A stretch of DNA of 45,383 bases from assembly GCA_938034905.1 (NCBI GenBank), contig CALHLF010000004.1, positions 1 through 45,383 on the forward strand, in the 5' to 3' direction. The notes under the pieces are model-generated. The model did not search any database. It was not told where the DNA came from and was given only the letters and a program-made list of their open reading frames with translations. This document shows positions 16,464 through 24,703 of this stretch, piece after piece. The stretch comes from an uncultured bacterium. GTDB lineage: Bacteria > Dictyoglomota > Dictyoglomia > Dictyoglomales > Dictyoglomaceae. Position 1 is the stretch's first letter, and each line of letters starts with the position of its first letter. Position numbers and translations under genes: made by a program.

Positions 16464-17364
16464 CTGTTTTCACCCCCTTAGAAAGTTCTTTAAGAGAAAG
16501 ACTAATTCTCACTAAACCATTTTTATCAATCTCCAACAAATAGGTATTAGTACTATGTCCACACATTCTACATCCATCTATTCTAAAAAGCCTTACTAAC
16601 TCTCCTAAAGGTCTCTTATACATTCTCTCCATATATTGGCTACTTATCAATACCTTAGAGAGTACCATTGTTCCATCTACAATATGGGAGATAGCAAAAC
16701 CACCAGCAGCCTCAGCAGAAAATTCCTCTTGACTTGATCGCTTCTGAGATATAAAAATAGCAGTTTGATACCACTTTTTCATAAAATTGAAAAATTGTCT
16801 AACAATTACTCTTGCCATCATTTCCTTTGCTTCATAAAGTCCTGTTATTGAGTCTATAACGGTAAATTTTATTTTGTATTTTTTTATAGCATGAGCAAGA
16901 GTGGCTAATAATGTGGGAATATCCTCTCTTAATTTTGAATAAGAAGCAGCATCAATAAATATAATATTTTCATCAATAACATTTTCTTCTACTCCCATAG
17001 AAATTGCTCTTGACTTCATAGATGTAGCAACAAAATGGGCAGGAGATTCTACAGTAATAAAAGCAACAGAATTCCCTAAGGAGGCTTGTTTTATTGCAAA
17101 TTGTTCTCCCATTAGACTTTTTCCTGTATCAGAGATTCCTGTTAAATTAAAAACACTATATTGAGGTATACCTCCTAAACTAACTACTTTAGTTTTTCCT
17201 CCTTCTATTTTAGTAGTAAAAAACAAATCATCTAATCCTTCTATTCCAGAAGGAACTCCTCTTATCTCTACTGCTCTATCTCCAATATCCTTCAAGGAAA
17301 GAATTGCTTCTTCAATTACCTCATACTGAGTCTGTGGATAACTTTTTTCATCTTTCTCTGTCAT
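16450..17364 (-). CDS. KaiC-like RecA-superfamily ATPase
   Basis: A 304-residue single-domain KaiC homologue. GVPSGIEGLDDLFF opens the RecA fold; Walker A is GISDTGKSL, Walker B is FTVIDSITGLY, and ISQKRSSQEE is probably a sensor segment. Near the end RIDGCRMCGHSTNTYLLEID holds a CxxCxH motif that could bind metal. I place the start at the ATG at 17364 because AAAGGAG is 9 bases upstream; an ATG at 17373 abuts that site. It overlaps the partner regulator gene. Such pairs are best known in archaea (AF_0351 family). Cyanobacterial KaiC has two domains and KaiA/KaiB, none seen here. Confidence 0.8.
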   Translation of the reverse strand: MTEKDEKSYPQTQYEVIEEAILSLKDIGDRAVEIRGVPSGIEGLDDLFFTTKIEGGKTKVVSLGGIPQYSVFNLTGISDTGKSLMGEQFAIKQASLGNSVAFITVESPAHFVATSMKSRAISMGVEENVIDENIIFIDAASYSKLREDIPTLLATLAHAIKKYKIKFTVIDSITGLYEAKEMMARVIVRQFFNFMKKWYQTAIFISQKRSSQEEFSAEAAGGFAISHIVDGTMVLSKVLISSQYMERMYKRPLGELVRLFRIDGCRMCGHSTNTYLLEIDKNGLVRISLSLKELSKGVKTDANT

Positions 17365-17548
17365 ATTGACCATCTCCTTTTAATGTGAAATAGTTATTAA
17401 CATTATAACAAAACCTTCTTTAATTGTAATAAATAAAAACTGTAGATGAAACTCAAAGTTAATATTTAACTAATTGAAGAAAGTATTTAGAAGAAAGAAG
17501 CAAGATTAAAAGAATAATTTCCTATTTAAATATTACGAATTTTTTGTA

Positions 17549-17576
17549 TTGAAAAAGTTTACATTTAAGCTATAAT
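17549..17576 (+). promoter_or_regulatory. Promoter of the 2-oxoacid oxidoreductase operon
   Basis: TTGAAA (17549-17554) and a perfect TATAAT (17571-17576) are 16 bases apart, 45 bases before the TTG start. Confidence 0.6.
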
Positions 17577-17608
17577 AATTAGCGAAAATTATAATAATTA
17601 GCAAAAAG
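17571..17608 (+). repeat. Tandem 19-bp repeat carrying two TATAAT hexamers
   Basis: TATAATAATTAGCGAAAAT (17571-17589) is followed directly by TATAATAATTAGCAAAAAG (17590-17608), 17 of 19 bases identical. The first copy supplies the -10 element; the second lies where the 5' leader should be. Confidence 0.8.
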
Positions 17609-17620
17609 GGGGTAAGAACT

Positions 17621-19309
17621 TTGGAATGTAAAATCCTTATAGGAGGGGAAGCAGGGCAGGGTATCCAAACTATCTCTTATGTTCTCTCTAAATACTTCTA
17701 TCGTGTTGGATATTATGTCTATACTGTTGAGGATTACCAATCAAGGATTAGAGGGGGACACAATTTTAGTTTAATAAGAGTTTCAGAGAAACCTATCTTA
17801 GGAATAGACAATCTCTATATAGATATATTAATAGCCTTAAACAATGAGACTATAGAACTTCATAGAAATGAAGTAAAAGAAGAAGGTCATATAATATGTG
17901 ATGAGGATACAAAAACGGAATATTATCCTAATATTTTTAAAGTACCTTTAAGAAAAATCGCTTTAGAGGTAGCAAAAACAAGAATTGTAGAAAACACTGT
18001 GGTTTGTGGGGTTTTATTAGGACTTACTAATGGAGATGAGAAAGAGATGGAAAAAATTATATCTGAGTACTTCAAACCTGAAGATGTAGATAAAAATATA
18101 AAAGCAATGAGAGCAGGCTACTCTTTTGGTATAAATTCTGGTAAAAAATGTAGAGATTTTCTTAAGAGGGATAAAAAAACAAGAATTTTTCTAAGTGGTG
18201 GAGAAGCAATAGGGTTTGGGGCTATTGTTTCTGGATGTAAGTTTCTTGCTTCTTATCCTATGACCCCCGGAACTTCTGTTATGAATTTTTTAGCAGAGCA
18301 TGAATTAGAGTATGATATAGTAGTGGAGCAAGCAGAGGATGAGATATCTGCTGTAAATATGGCAATAGGGGGATTTTTTGCAGGAGCAAGATCTATGGTT
18401 ACTACTTCTGGTGGAGGTTTTGCTCTTATGGTAGAAGGACTGAGTCTCGCAGGAATGACAGAAACCCCTATTGTTATTCACATAGGACAACGTCCTGGTC
18501 CTGCCACGGGTCTTCCTACAAGGACAGAACAAGGAGATTTAAATTTTGTTATACATGCTGGACATGGTGAGTTTCCAAGATATGTTACTGCTCCCAGAGA
18601 TCAAATAGATGCTTTTTATAAAACTATAAAAGCATTTGAACTTGCTGAGAAATATCAGATTCCATCAATTATATTATCAGATCAGCATCTTATTGACTCT
18701 AAAGCAGTTATAGATGAATTGACTCCTTATTTTGAAATAAACTCCTATAGGATTAAAGGTGACAAAAATTACTTGAGACATAAGATAACAGAGGATGGAA
18801 TTTCTCCTTTTGCTATTCCTGGAGAATCTGAAGGTTTAGTTATTACTGATAGTGATGAGCACGATGAAGAAGGACATTTAACTGAGGATTTAGAAATAAG
18901 AAAAAGAATGGTTGAAAAAAGAATGAAAAAAGTAGCTCTTCTATCTCAAGAGATGGAAGAGCCTATCTATTATGGAGTTGAAGATCCCGAAGTTGTTCTT
19001 ATAGGATGGGGTTCTACTTATGGTGTCATTAAAGAGGCTGTAGAAGAATTAATTAATGGTGGATATAAGCTTGGACATTTGCATTTTTCTGATGTCTATC
19101 CTTTACCTACTAAAATTTTGCAAAAATTTAAGTATAAAAGGCTTTACACTATAGAACAAAATTATCAGGGACAATTTGCCAGTTTAATAAGAAAAGAAAC
19201 TTCTATTAAGGTAGACAAATTTATCACTAAATACGATGGAAGACCTTTTTACACCGAGATTATAATTAAGGAGGTAAAAGAGAAATGGGATAAGCTTAGA
19301 GGAGTTTAA
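17621..19309 (+). CDS. 2-oxoacid:ferredoxin oxidoreductase, fused gamma-alpha subunit (KorA-like)
   Basis: A 562-residue cytoplasmic subunit of a CoA-dependent 2-oxoacid:acceptor oxidoreductase. Residues 1-185 are the gamma domain (LIGGEAGQGIQTISYVLSKY, then SRIRGGHNF). Residues about 190-560 are the alpha domain with GGEAIGFGAI, YPMTPGTS near residue 212, EDEISAVNMAIGG and TSGGGFALM. It starts at TTG 9 bases after AAAAGGGGG. The 3' end carries AAGGAGG and the start region of the beta gene. This layout is common in 2-oxoglutarate- or general 2-oxoacid-using enzymes; the substrate cannot be fixed from sequence alone. No delta ferredoxin subunit is visible. Confidence 0.9.
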   Translation: MECKILIGGEAGQGIQTISYVLSKYFYRVGYYVYTVEDYQSRIRGGHNFSLIRVSEKPILGIDNLYIDILIALNNETIELHRNEVKEEGHIICDEDTKTEYYPNIFKVPLRKIALEVAKTRIVENTVVCGVLLGLTNGDEKEMEKIISEYFKPEDVDKNIKAMRAGYSFGINSGKKCRDFLKRDKKTRIFLSGGEAIGFGAIVSGCKFLASYPMTPGTSVMNFLAEHELEYDIVVEQAEDEISAVNMAIGGFFAGARSMVTTSGGGFALMVEGLSLAGMTETPIVIHIGQRPGPATGLPTRTEQGDLNFVIHAGHGEFPRYVTAPRDQIDAFYKTIKAFELAEKYQIPSIILSDQHLIDSKAVIDELTPYFEINSYRIKGDKNYLRHKITEDGISPFAIPGESEGLVITDSDEHDEEGHLTEDLEIRKRMVEKRMKKVALLSQEMEEPIYYGVEDPEVVLIGWGSTYGVIKEAVEELINGGYKLGHLHFSDVYPLPTKILQKFKYKRLYTIEQNYQGQFASLIRKETSIKVDKFITKYDGRPFYTEIIIKEVKEKWDKLRGV

Positions 19310-20144
19310 TAATAATCAGATTCCTGCTTGGTGTCCTGGTTGTGGAAATTGGTCTATTTTAAACTGTATAAAAAGGGCACTAGCAGATTTAAATATACCT
19401 GCATATAAAGTACTGATGGTTTCTGGGATAGGACAAGCTGCCAAAGCTCCTCATTATTTTAAATGTAATCTTTTTAATGGGCTTCATGGAAGAGATATTC
19501 CCGTGGCTGTAGGAGCTAAGATAGCCAACAAAGATCTTATTGTAATCTGTGAGTCAGGAGATGGTAATACTTATGGAGAGGGTGGAAATCATCTTATTCA
19601 TAATGCGAGAAGAAATGTAAATATAAAGGTCTTTGTACATAATAATCAGATTTATGGTTTAACTAAGGGGCAGGCTTCTCCTACAAGTGATATAGGTATG
19701 AAGACTAAAGTGCAACCCTTAGGAGTTATTTATCCCCCTCTAAATCCCTTAGCTCTTGCAATAGCAAGTGGAGCTTCTTTTGTGGCACGTTCCTTTTCTG
19801 GAGATCCAGATCATCTTGTGGAAATGATGAAGCTTGCCATACTACATAAAGGATTTGCCCTTCTTGATATTTTGCAACCTTGTGTAACCTTTAATAAGAT
19901 AAATACTTTTGGATGGTATTCTGAGAGGATCTATAAACTTTCCGATGATTATGATGCCTCAGATATTGGTAAAGCTTTTGAGAAAGCTTTAGAATGGGGA
20001 GATAAAATTCCTATTGGAGTTATTTATAAAAAAGAAAGAAGAACTTTTGAAGAATCATTACCTCAACTTGAGGGAATTCCGTTATATAAAAAAGTAAAAG
20101 ATCCTAAAGAGGTATTTGAGAAAATGGTGAAAGAGTTTATGTAG
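19290..20144 (+). CDS. 2-oxoacid:ferredoxin oxidoreductase, beta subunit (start unclear)
   Basis: The thiamine-diphosphate-binding partner of the preceding subunit. WCPGCGNWSIL holds the conserved cysteines; ESGDGNTYGEGGNHLIH and NNQIYGLTKGQASPTSD form the cofactor site. These motifs begin at 19326, but the first in-frame ATG is at 19416, after WCPGCG, so the true start must be upstream. Between the in-frame stop at 19275 and the motif there is no ATG, GTG or TTG in frame. I give ATA 19290 as a provisional start (284 residues). Alternatively ATG 19285, 10 bases after AAGGAGG, is the real start and one G is missing after it; either way the protein begins close to SLEEFNNNQIPAW. Confidence 0.8.
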   Translation: MSLEEFNNNQIPAWCPGCGNWSILNCIKRALADLNIPAYKVLMVSGIGQAAKAPHYFKCNLFNGLHGRDIPVAVGAKIANKDLIVICESGDGNTYGEGGNHLIHNARRNVNIKVFVHNNQIYGLTKGQASPTSDIGMKTKVQPLGVIYPPLNPLALAIASGASFVARSFSGDPDHLVEMMKLAILHKGFALLDILQPCVTFNKINTFGWYSERIYKLSDDYDASDIGKAFEKALEWGDKIPIGVIYKKERRTFEESLPQLEGIPLYKKVKDPKEVFEKMVKEFM

Positions 20145-20197
20145 GGGATTATTGGTAAATTATAAATAATTTTCTTAATTTTCTTTAAAAATTATAC

Positions 20198-20226
20198 TTG
20201 AAAAAATTTTCCATTTATGTTATCAT
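20198..20226 (+). promoter_or_regulatory. Promoter of the peroxiredoxin gene
   Basis: TTGAAA (20198-20203) and TATCAT (20221-20226) are 17 bases apart. The -10 hexamer lies inside the palindrome at 20220-20238. Confidence 0.5.
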
Positions 20227-20238
20227 TTCAAATGATAA
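20220..20238. promoter_or_regulatory. Fur/PerR-like operator upstream of peroxiredoxin
   Basis: TTATCATTT-C-AAATGATAA is a perfect 9-1-9 palindrome. Its size and base content match Fur-family boxes (PerR, Fur). It covers the -10 element, so a bound repressor would block transcription and peroxide or metal could release it. Confidence 0.7.
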
Positions 20239-20269
20239 TAATTATAATTTTGAATTAGGAGATGTGATT

Positions 20270-20950
20270 ATGGAAAATTTAGAAAGAAAAGGATTACCAC
20301 TACTTGGAGAACCTTTCCCTCAAATAGAAGTCTTAACAACCCATGGAGTAAAAAAATTACCTGATGACTATAAAGGAAAGTGGTTTGTGCTCTTTAGCCA
20401 CCCTGCAGACTTTACTCCTGTATGTACTACAGAATTTGTAGCCTTCCAGAAAAGATATGAGAAATTTAAGGCACTAAATACAGAACTAATTGGGCTTAGT
20501 ATTGACCAGGTGTTTAGTCATATTAAGTGGGTCGAGTGGATAAAGGAAAAATTAGGGGTTGATATTGAATTTCCAATTATAGCAGATGATTTAGGAAAAG
20601 TAGCTGAAAAAATTGGATTGATTCATCCTGGAAAAGGGACAAACACGGTAAGAGCAGTGTTTATCGTAGATGACAAAGGGATAATTAGACTAATACTTTA
20701 CTATCCACAAGAGGTAGGAAGAAATATGGATGAAATATTGAGAGCATTAGAGGCTCTGCAAGTTTCTGATAAGTATGGTGTGGCTCTTCCTGCCCATTGG
20801 CCAGAAAGCGAAGTTGTAGGAAAGGATCATGTAATAATACCACCTGCAAAAGATGTTAATACTGCTAAGGCAAGACTTGAATCTGCAAAGAAGGGTGAAA
20901 TTGAGTGCTTTGATTGGTGGCTCTGCCACAAGAAGTTAGAGAGAAGATAA
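20270..20950 (+). CDS. Peroxiredoxin (Prx6/archaeal-type, AhpC/TSA family)
   Basis: A 226-residue thiol peroxidase that reduces hydrogen and organic peroxides. The peroxidatic cysteine lies in [13 protein letters not shown]; the C-terminal domain ends with [10 protein letters not shown], whose cysteines match the resolving pair of archaeal 2-Cys Prx6-like enzymes. I start at ATG 20270, which follows TTAGGAG; an in-frame TTG at 20198 would run through the promoter and operator. It is monocistronic, with a terminator at 20972. Control by a Fur/PerR-type repressor is inferred from the palindrome over the promoter. An oxygen-sensitive ferredoxin-dependent enzyme is encoded next door, which fits. 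Confidence 0.93.
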   Translation: MENLERKGLPLLGEPFPQIEVLTTHGVKKLPDDYKGKWFVLFSHPADFTPVCTTEFVAFQKRYEKFKALNTELIGLSIDQVFSHIKWVEWIKEKLGVDIEFPIIADDLGKVAEKIGLIHPGKGTNTVRAVFIVDDKGIIRLILYYPQEVGRNMDEILRALEALQVSDKYGVALPAHWPESEVVGKDHVIIPPAKDVNTAKARLESAKKGEIECFDWWLCHKKLERR

Positions 20951-20971
20951 ACTGATGTAGTGAAATTTAGG

Positions 20972-21008
20972 GAGGGGGCACTTAAAATCTGCCCCCTCTT
21001 TATTTTTT
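20972..21008 (+). terminator. Rho-independent terminator after peroxiredoxin
   Basis: GAGGGGGCA (20972-20980) and TGCCCCCTC (20990-20998) form a perfect 9-bp stem, followed by a T-rich tract. Confidence 0.9.
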
Positions 21009-21034
21009 TAGAAAGTTAATTTAAAATAATTTTC

Positions 21035-22084
21035 ATGCTAAGATATTTTTCATTCGTATTAACTTGGATCTTGGGATTCATTTTTTATAAAAGGTTAACC
21101 TTTTTAAAAAAATTAAAGACTCCAAATAATTCCTACAAAATCTCTATAATAATTCCTGCCAGGAATGAAGAGAAAAATATAGGGAAACTTCTTTCTCTTT
21201 TGAAAAATCAGAGTTACAAACCTTATGAGATTATAGTGGTTGATGACAACTCAGAAGATAATACTAATGGGGTAGCAAGAAGCTATGGAGTGAAGGTGAT
21301 AAGATTAAAGGAAAATCCTCCAAAGGGATGGACAGGTAAGAACTGGGCTTTATGGAATGGATATTTGGAGTCGAAGGGTTATTTACTGCTTTTCCTTGAT
21401 GCAGATGTTGAGCCAAGGGAAAATTTTATAGAAGTTTTGATATCAAACTATGAGGTATATAAAGGTTTAATATCTTGTTGGCCTTATCAGAGATTTGAAA
21501 AATTTTATGAGCATTTGAATTTTACCTTTAACTTGATTTCGATTTTTTCTATGTTTGCGTTGAGTAAAAAAGAGGGTGCTTTTGGACCATGCCTTTTAAT
21601 TTCTCGACTTGATTATGAAAAAGTAGGAGGACATAAAGAGATAAAGAATAAGATTGTTGAAGATTTAGCTTTAGCTAAAAAATGTGTAGAGAAGGGTATT
21701 TCTGTAAATAATTTTCTTGGAAGAGATCATGTGAAATTTAGAATGTATCAAGGATTTTTAGATTTGTTCAGAGGTTTTACAAAGAATATGGCAAAAGGTG
21801 CTTTTTCCATAAATTTTTTAAATTTTTTATTAATATTTTTCTATTTATATGGAATATATGGGAGTATTTTTTATTTTAGAGAAAGCTTATTTAACTTTTT
21901 TTATATTTTATTTGTTATTCAGTTTTATATTATTTCAAAAAATTTAGGAGATTATAAATTCTATGATGCTATTTTATATCCAATCCATTTTATGTTCTTT
22001 TTGTTGTTATTTTTATACTCGATTTTCAGGTCTTTTTTTGTAAAAACAGTTATTTGGAAAGGAAGGAAAATTTATGTGGATTAA
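21035..22084 (+). CDS. Family 2 membrane glycosyltransferase (CrtQ-like)
   Basis: A 349-residue GT2 enzyme. One N-terminal membrane segment precedes IIPARNEEKNIGKLLSLLKN, VDDNSEDNT, PPKGWTGKNWAL (seen in CrtQ/HpnB-type transferases) and the metal-binding LDADVEPR. At least two membrane segments follow residue 260. The acceptor is probably a lipid or isoprenoid. No clear ribosome binding site lies before the ATG. The gene overlaps the PlsY-like gene by 11 bases, so the two probably work in one lipid or glycolipid pathway. Confidence 0.8.
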   Translation: MLRYFSFVLTWILGFIFYKRLTFLKKLKTPNNSYKISIIIPARNEEKNIGKLLSLLKNQSYKPYEIIVVDDNSEDNTNGVARSYGVKVIRLKENPPKGWTGKNWALWNGYLESKGYLLLFLDADVEPRENFIEVLISNYEVYKGLISCWPYQRFEKFYEHLNFTFNLISIFSMFALSKKEGAFGPCLLISRLDYEKVGGHKEIKNKIVEDLALAKKCVEKGISVNNFLGRDHVKFRMYQGFLDLFRGFTKNMAKGAFSINFLNFLLIFFYLYGIYGSIFYFRESLFNFFYILFVIQFYIISKNLGDYKFYDAILYPIHFMFFLLLFLYSIFRSFFVKTVIWKGRKIYVD

Positions 22085-22679
22085 TATTTTAGTTATATTT
22101 TTGCAGTTTATCTCAGGATCTATTATGTATTCATACATTATTGCAAAATTTCTAAATATAGATCTTTTAAAGGTAAGAGATGGAAATCCTGGTGCTTCAA
22201 ATCTTTGGAGAGTGGCTGGTTGGAAATGGGGGGTTTTAGCTCTATTTCTTGATTATATAAAGGGTACTCTTCCTATTTCTATTTTTATTGTTTTAGGAAT
22301 TATAGAAAATAAGTATGTAATTTCTCTTTCTGTTTTAGCGGGTGTTTTAGGACATGCTTTCTCCCCTATGCTTAAATTTAAAGGAGGAAAATCAGTTGCT
22401 GTTTCTTTTGGGGCTTGGTCAGTACTTACAAAATGGGAAGTTCCTACTTTATTAGGATGTGTTTTTACCTTATTCACTCTAATTAAACCAAAGAATACAA
22501 CAGTAGGAGAAGATGCCTTCAGGGTGTTTATTGGATATTTATTACTTCTTTTCTATGTTATTTTTAAAGCGTACAAGGGAGAGCTATATATTCTTTTATT
22601 TTATATAGGAAATTTCTTCATAATTTTATATAAACATAGAAAAGATTTAATAGAATTTTTTAAAAACATCTTTCATTAA
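22074..22679 (+). CDS. PlsY-like glycerol-3-phosphate acyltransferase
   Basis: A 201-residue membrane protein with several hydrophobic helices and the three PlsY motifs: SGSIMYSYIIAKF, RDGNPGASNLWR and GHAFSPMLKFKGGKSVA. PlsY transfers acyl from acyl-phosphate to glycerol-3-phosphate, the first step of phospholipid synthesis. The third motif has KGGKS where the family has KGGKG, so it is a divergent member. It starts within the end of the glycosyltransferase gene. It may be the main enzyme or a specialised paralogue. Confidence 0.8.
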   Translation: MWINILVIFLQFISGSIMYSYIIAKFLNIDLLKVRDGNPGASNLWRVAGWKWGVLALFLDYIKGTLPISIFIVLGIIENKYVISLSVLAGVLGHAFSPMLKFKGGKSVAVSFGAWSVLTKWEVPTLLGCVFTLFTLIKPKNTTVGEDAFRVFIGYLLLLFYVIFKAYKGELYILLFYIGNFFIILYKHRKDLIEFFKNIFH

Positions 22680-22720
22680 TTTTTAATTTATCGTCTATTT
22701 TTATATATTCCATATTAAAC

Positions 22721-23967
22721 TTACTTTTCATAAGCACCGATATCATATCCTTTATCTTGAGGTCTTGGTTTACCCTCAAGATCATGATTAGGAGCATTTT
22801 TAGGTGTTCCATTATCTATTGCTGGGCTTTTATCCTGCAGATGGTAATCTCCTTCATTTCCCCAAGCAGATAAGATAAATAAAGGATCTCCATAAATGTT
22901 TCCTTTGCCTAAAGTTTCTATATTTTTAGAAGTATATTGATTACCTTTATATTCAAGTAAGTATTCAGATTTTGGAAGATAAAAAAGATTAAACTCTGCT
23001 AAAAGATCTACAGAATCCCCAATATATAAATGTCAACTCCATATTGAACATACATGAGATAATTTTTACCTAAAAAGTCATCTACGGTTACATTAACTAT
23101 TTCAAATACTGAATTTTTCTTCTCTACTTGGTCAATAACAATTGCTGCCCATGGAGTTTCCTGAGGATTCCCATCTCCCCTTCCATATATCAATGTGTTC
23201 TCAATTTTGCTATTATTTCCCCATATTTTTACTCCATCGCAGGAATTATTTGCAACTATGCATCGATGAATATAAGTATTCTCAGCTTTAGAATCAATTC
23301 CATCCCCATAGTTATGTTCTACAATAGTATCTACTATTTCAATAGGACCATCAGAAGGTTCAATGCCAAATCCATCGGGTCTATCATAGGGTCTACTTGA
23401 GCCATCTCCTCCTTGGTAATAATGTCCACTGTAAGATAATTTACAGTTTTTGATTTTAACATTTTTCCATCCCCCAAAATTACCTAAAGGACCACCTAAG
23501 GCACCAAAGCCACAATATTCTATTTTACAATTTAATATCTCCAAATACTCAACATCCTGAATATTCATTCCAAATTCATCAATATGATGAATATATAGAT
23601 TTTCTAATGTAATATGAGAAGATGGTTTTTCTAAGATTTCAATACCCTCTCTAAACTAAAGAGCATCTCCTTTTATAACGATCCATGCATTTTCCTCTCC
23701 TGATGTAGGGGTGATTATATCATCATCATACTCACTCAGTATATATTCTCCTCCAAGAATGATTAATGTATCCCCTGGTTTAAGTTGTCTTGAGCCAAAG
23801 CCAGGAGTTTTCCATGGCTTTTCAATAGTTCCTGGATTTGAATTATTCCCATTTGTTGCTACATAATATATTCTTCCACTACCTGTGGCATGACTTCCTG
23901 CTAAAATTAAAAGGAATATGGAAAGAAGAATTATAGAAAACTTTAACATTGTTTTCAAAAACCTCAC
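22721..23967 (-). pseudogene. Broken gene for a secreted right-handed beta-helix protein
   Basis: Reading from 23967, a signal peptide (KFSIILLSIFLLILAGS) is followed by YYVATNGNNSNPGTIEKPWK, the DUF1565-like start of parallel beta-helix proteins. An in-frame TAG at 23656-23658 breaks it; the same frame then continues through HITLENLYIHHIDEFGMNIQ and several beta-helix turns to about 23030. There a two-base excess in a TA run shifts the frame; the other frame continues (LLAEFNLFYLPKSEYLL) to SPAIDNG and DIGAYEK and a stop at 22721, the usual end of such surface proteins. A pectate-lyase-like polysaccharide-degrading role is possible. Two independent lesions indicate real decay. Confidence 0.85.
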
Positions 23968-23991
23968 CTCCTTAAAAAATATTATTTTATA

Positions 23992-24021
23992 TTGAAATTA
24001 TCCCTTATAAACTGTTATAAT
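23992..24021 (+). promoter_or_regulatory. Promoter of phoU
   Basis: TTGAAA (23992-23997) and TATAAT (24016-24021) are 18 bases apart; AGGAGG and the GTG start follow. Confidence 0.6.
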
Positions 24022-24049
24022 CTTACAAAACTTTTAGGAGGTTAATTTT

Positions 24050-24703
24050 GTGAGACAAAGTTTTGTAGAGGAACTTCAAAAATTGGAGAAAGATCTTCAG
24101 GAGATGGGGAAGGTAGTAAGAGATATGCTAAGTGGTAGTATAAAGGCTCTTTTAGAGAAAGACGAAAAAATAGCCAAAGAGGTTATTGATATGGATGATA
24201 TAGTTGATAAGTATAATTGGGATATTGAAGATCGATGTTTAAAATTGCTTGCTCTACAACAGCCAATGGCTCATGATTTGAGGGTGATAGCTTCTGCAAT
24301 GAAGATAATAAGCGATATTGAAAGGATGGGGGATTATTGTGTAGATATTGCAAAGTTTTCTATAGATCTTATGAAAAGCTCTGCTCTTTTTATTAATCCT
24401 GAATTGGTTCAAATGTTTAAATTAGTAGAAAAAATAATAAATGATTCTTTAGAAGCCTTTATTAATAGAGATGTAGAATTTATTTTAAAAGTCGTGGAAG
24501 AGGATGAAGAAATAGATCATTCCTATCGCAAAATATATGATGAAATTGTTGAAGAGATTGAAAATGTTCCCCAGACTGCTCCTCAGGGAATAAAACTTCT
24601 AATGATAGCAAGATATTTGGAAAGGATTGCTGATCATGTGACTAATGTTGCAGAAAGAATTTATTATATGGAAACGGGAGAATTAAAGGAGCTTCATAAT
24701 TAA
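24050..24703 (+). CDS. phoU: Phosphate transport regulator PhoU
   Basis: A 217-residue all-helical protein of two PhoU repeats, with the family motifs EDRCLKLLALQQPMAHDLR, ISDIERMGDYCVDIA and, in the second repeat, ARYLERIADHVTNVAER. PhoU links the Pst transporter to phosphate signalling and prevents excess phosphate uptake. GTG start with AGGAGG 8 bases upstream. Usually phoU follows pstB in one operon; here it is on the opposite strand, and its stop codon directly abuts the stop codon of pstB. It has its own promoter. Confidence 0.93.
   Translation: MRQSFVEELQKLEKDLQEMGKVVRDMLSGSIKALLEKDEKIAKEVIDMDDIVDKYNWDIEDRCLKLLALQQPMAHDLRVIASAMKIISDIERMGDYCVDIAKFSIDLMKSSALFINPELVQMFKLVEKIINDSLEAFINRDVEFILKVVEEDEEIDHSYRKIYDEIVEEIENVPQTAPQGIKLLMIARYLERIADHVTNVAERIYYMETGELKELHN

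Larger units (their letters stand above)
17365..17620. other. Divergent intergenic region
   Basis: AT-rich DNA between the KaiC-like and oxidoreductase genes. Besides the promoter and tandem repeat at 17549-17608 I see no gene, hairpin or RNA element. Confidence 0.6.

Noticed and set aside
16450-17364. Circadian clock KaiABC system
   Set aside because: The ATPase has one RecA domain and there is no KaiA or KaiB; it belongs to the broader KaiC-like family.
17571-17608. CRISPR-like repeat
   Set aside because: Only two units touch each other with no spacer; it is a small tandem duplication in a promoter.
20198-20269. A 24-residue N-terminal extension of the peroxiredoxin from a TTG
   Set aside because: It would run through the promoter and the Fur-like palindrome; the ATG at 20270 has its own ribosome binding site and matches the family start.
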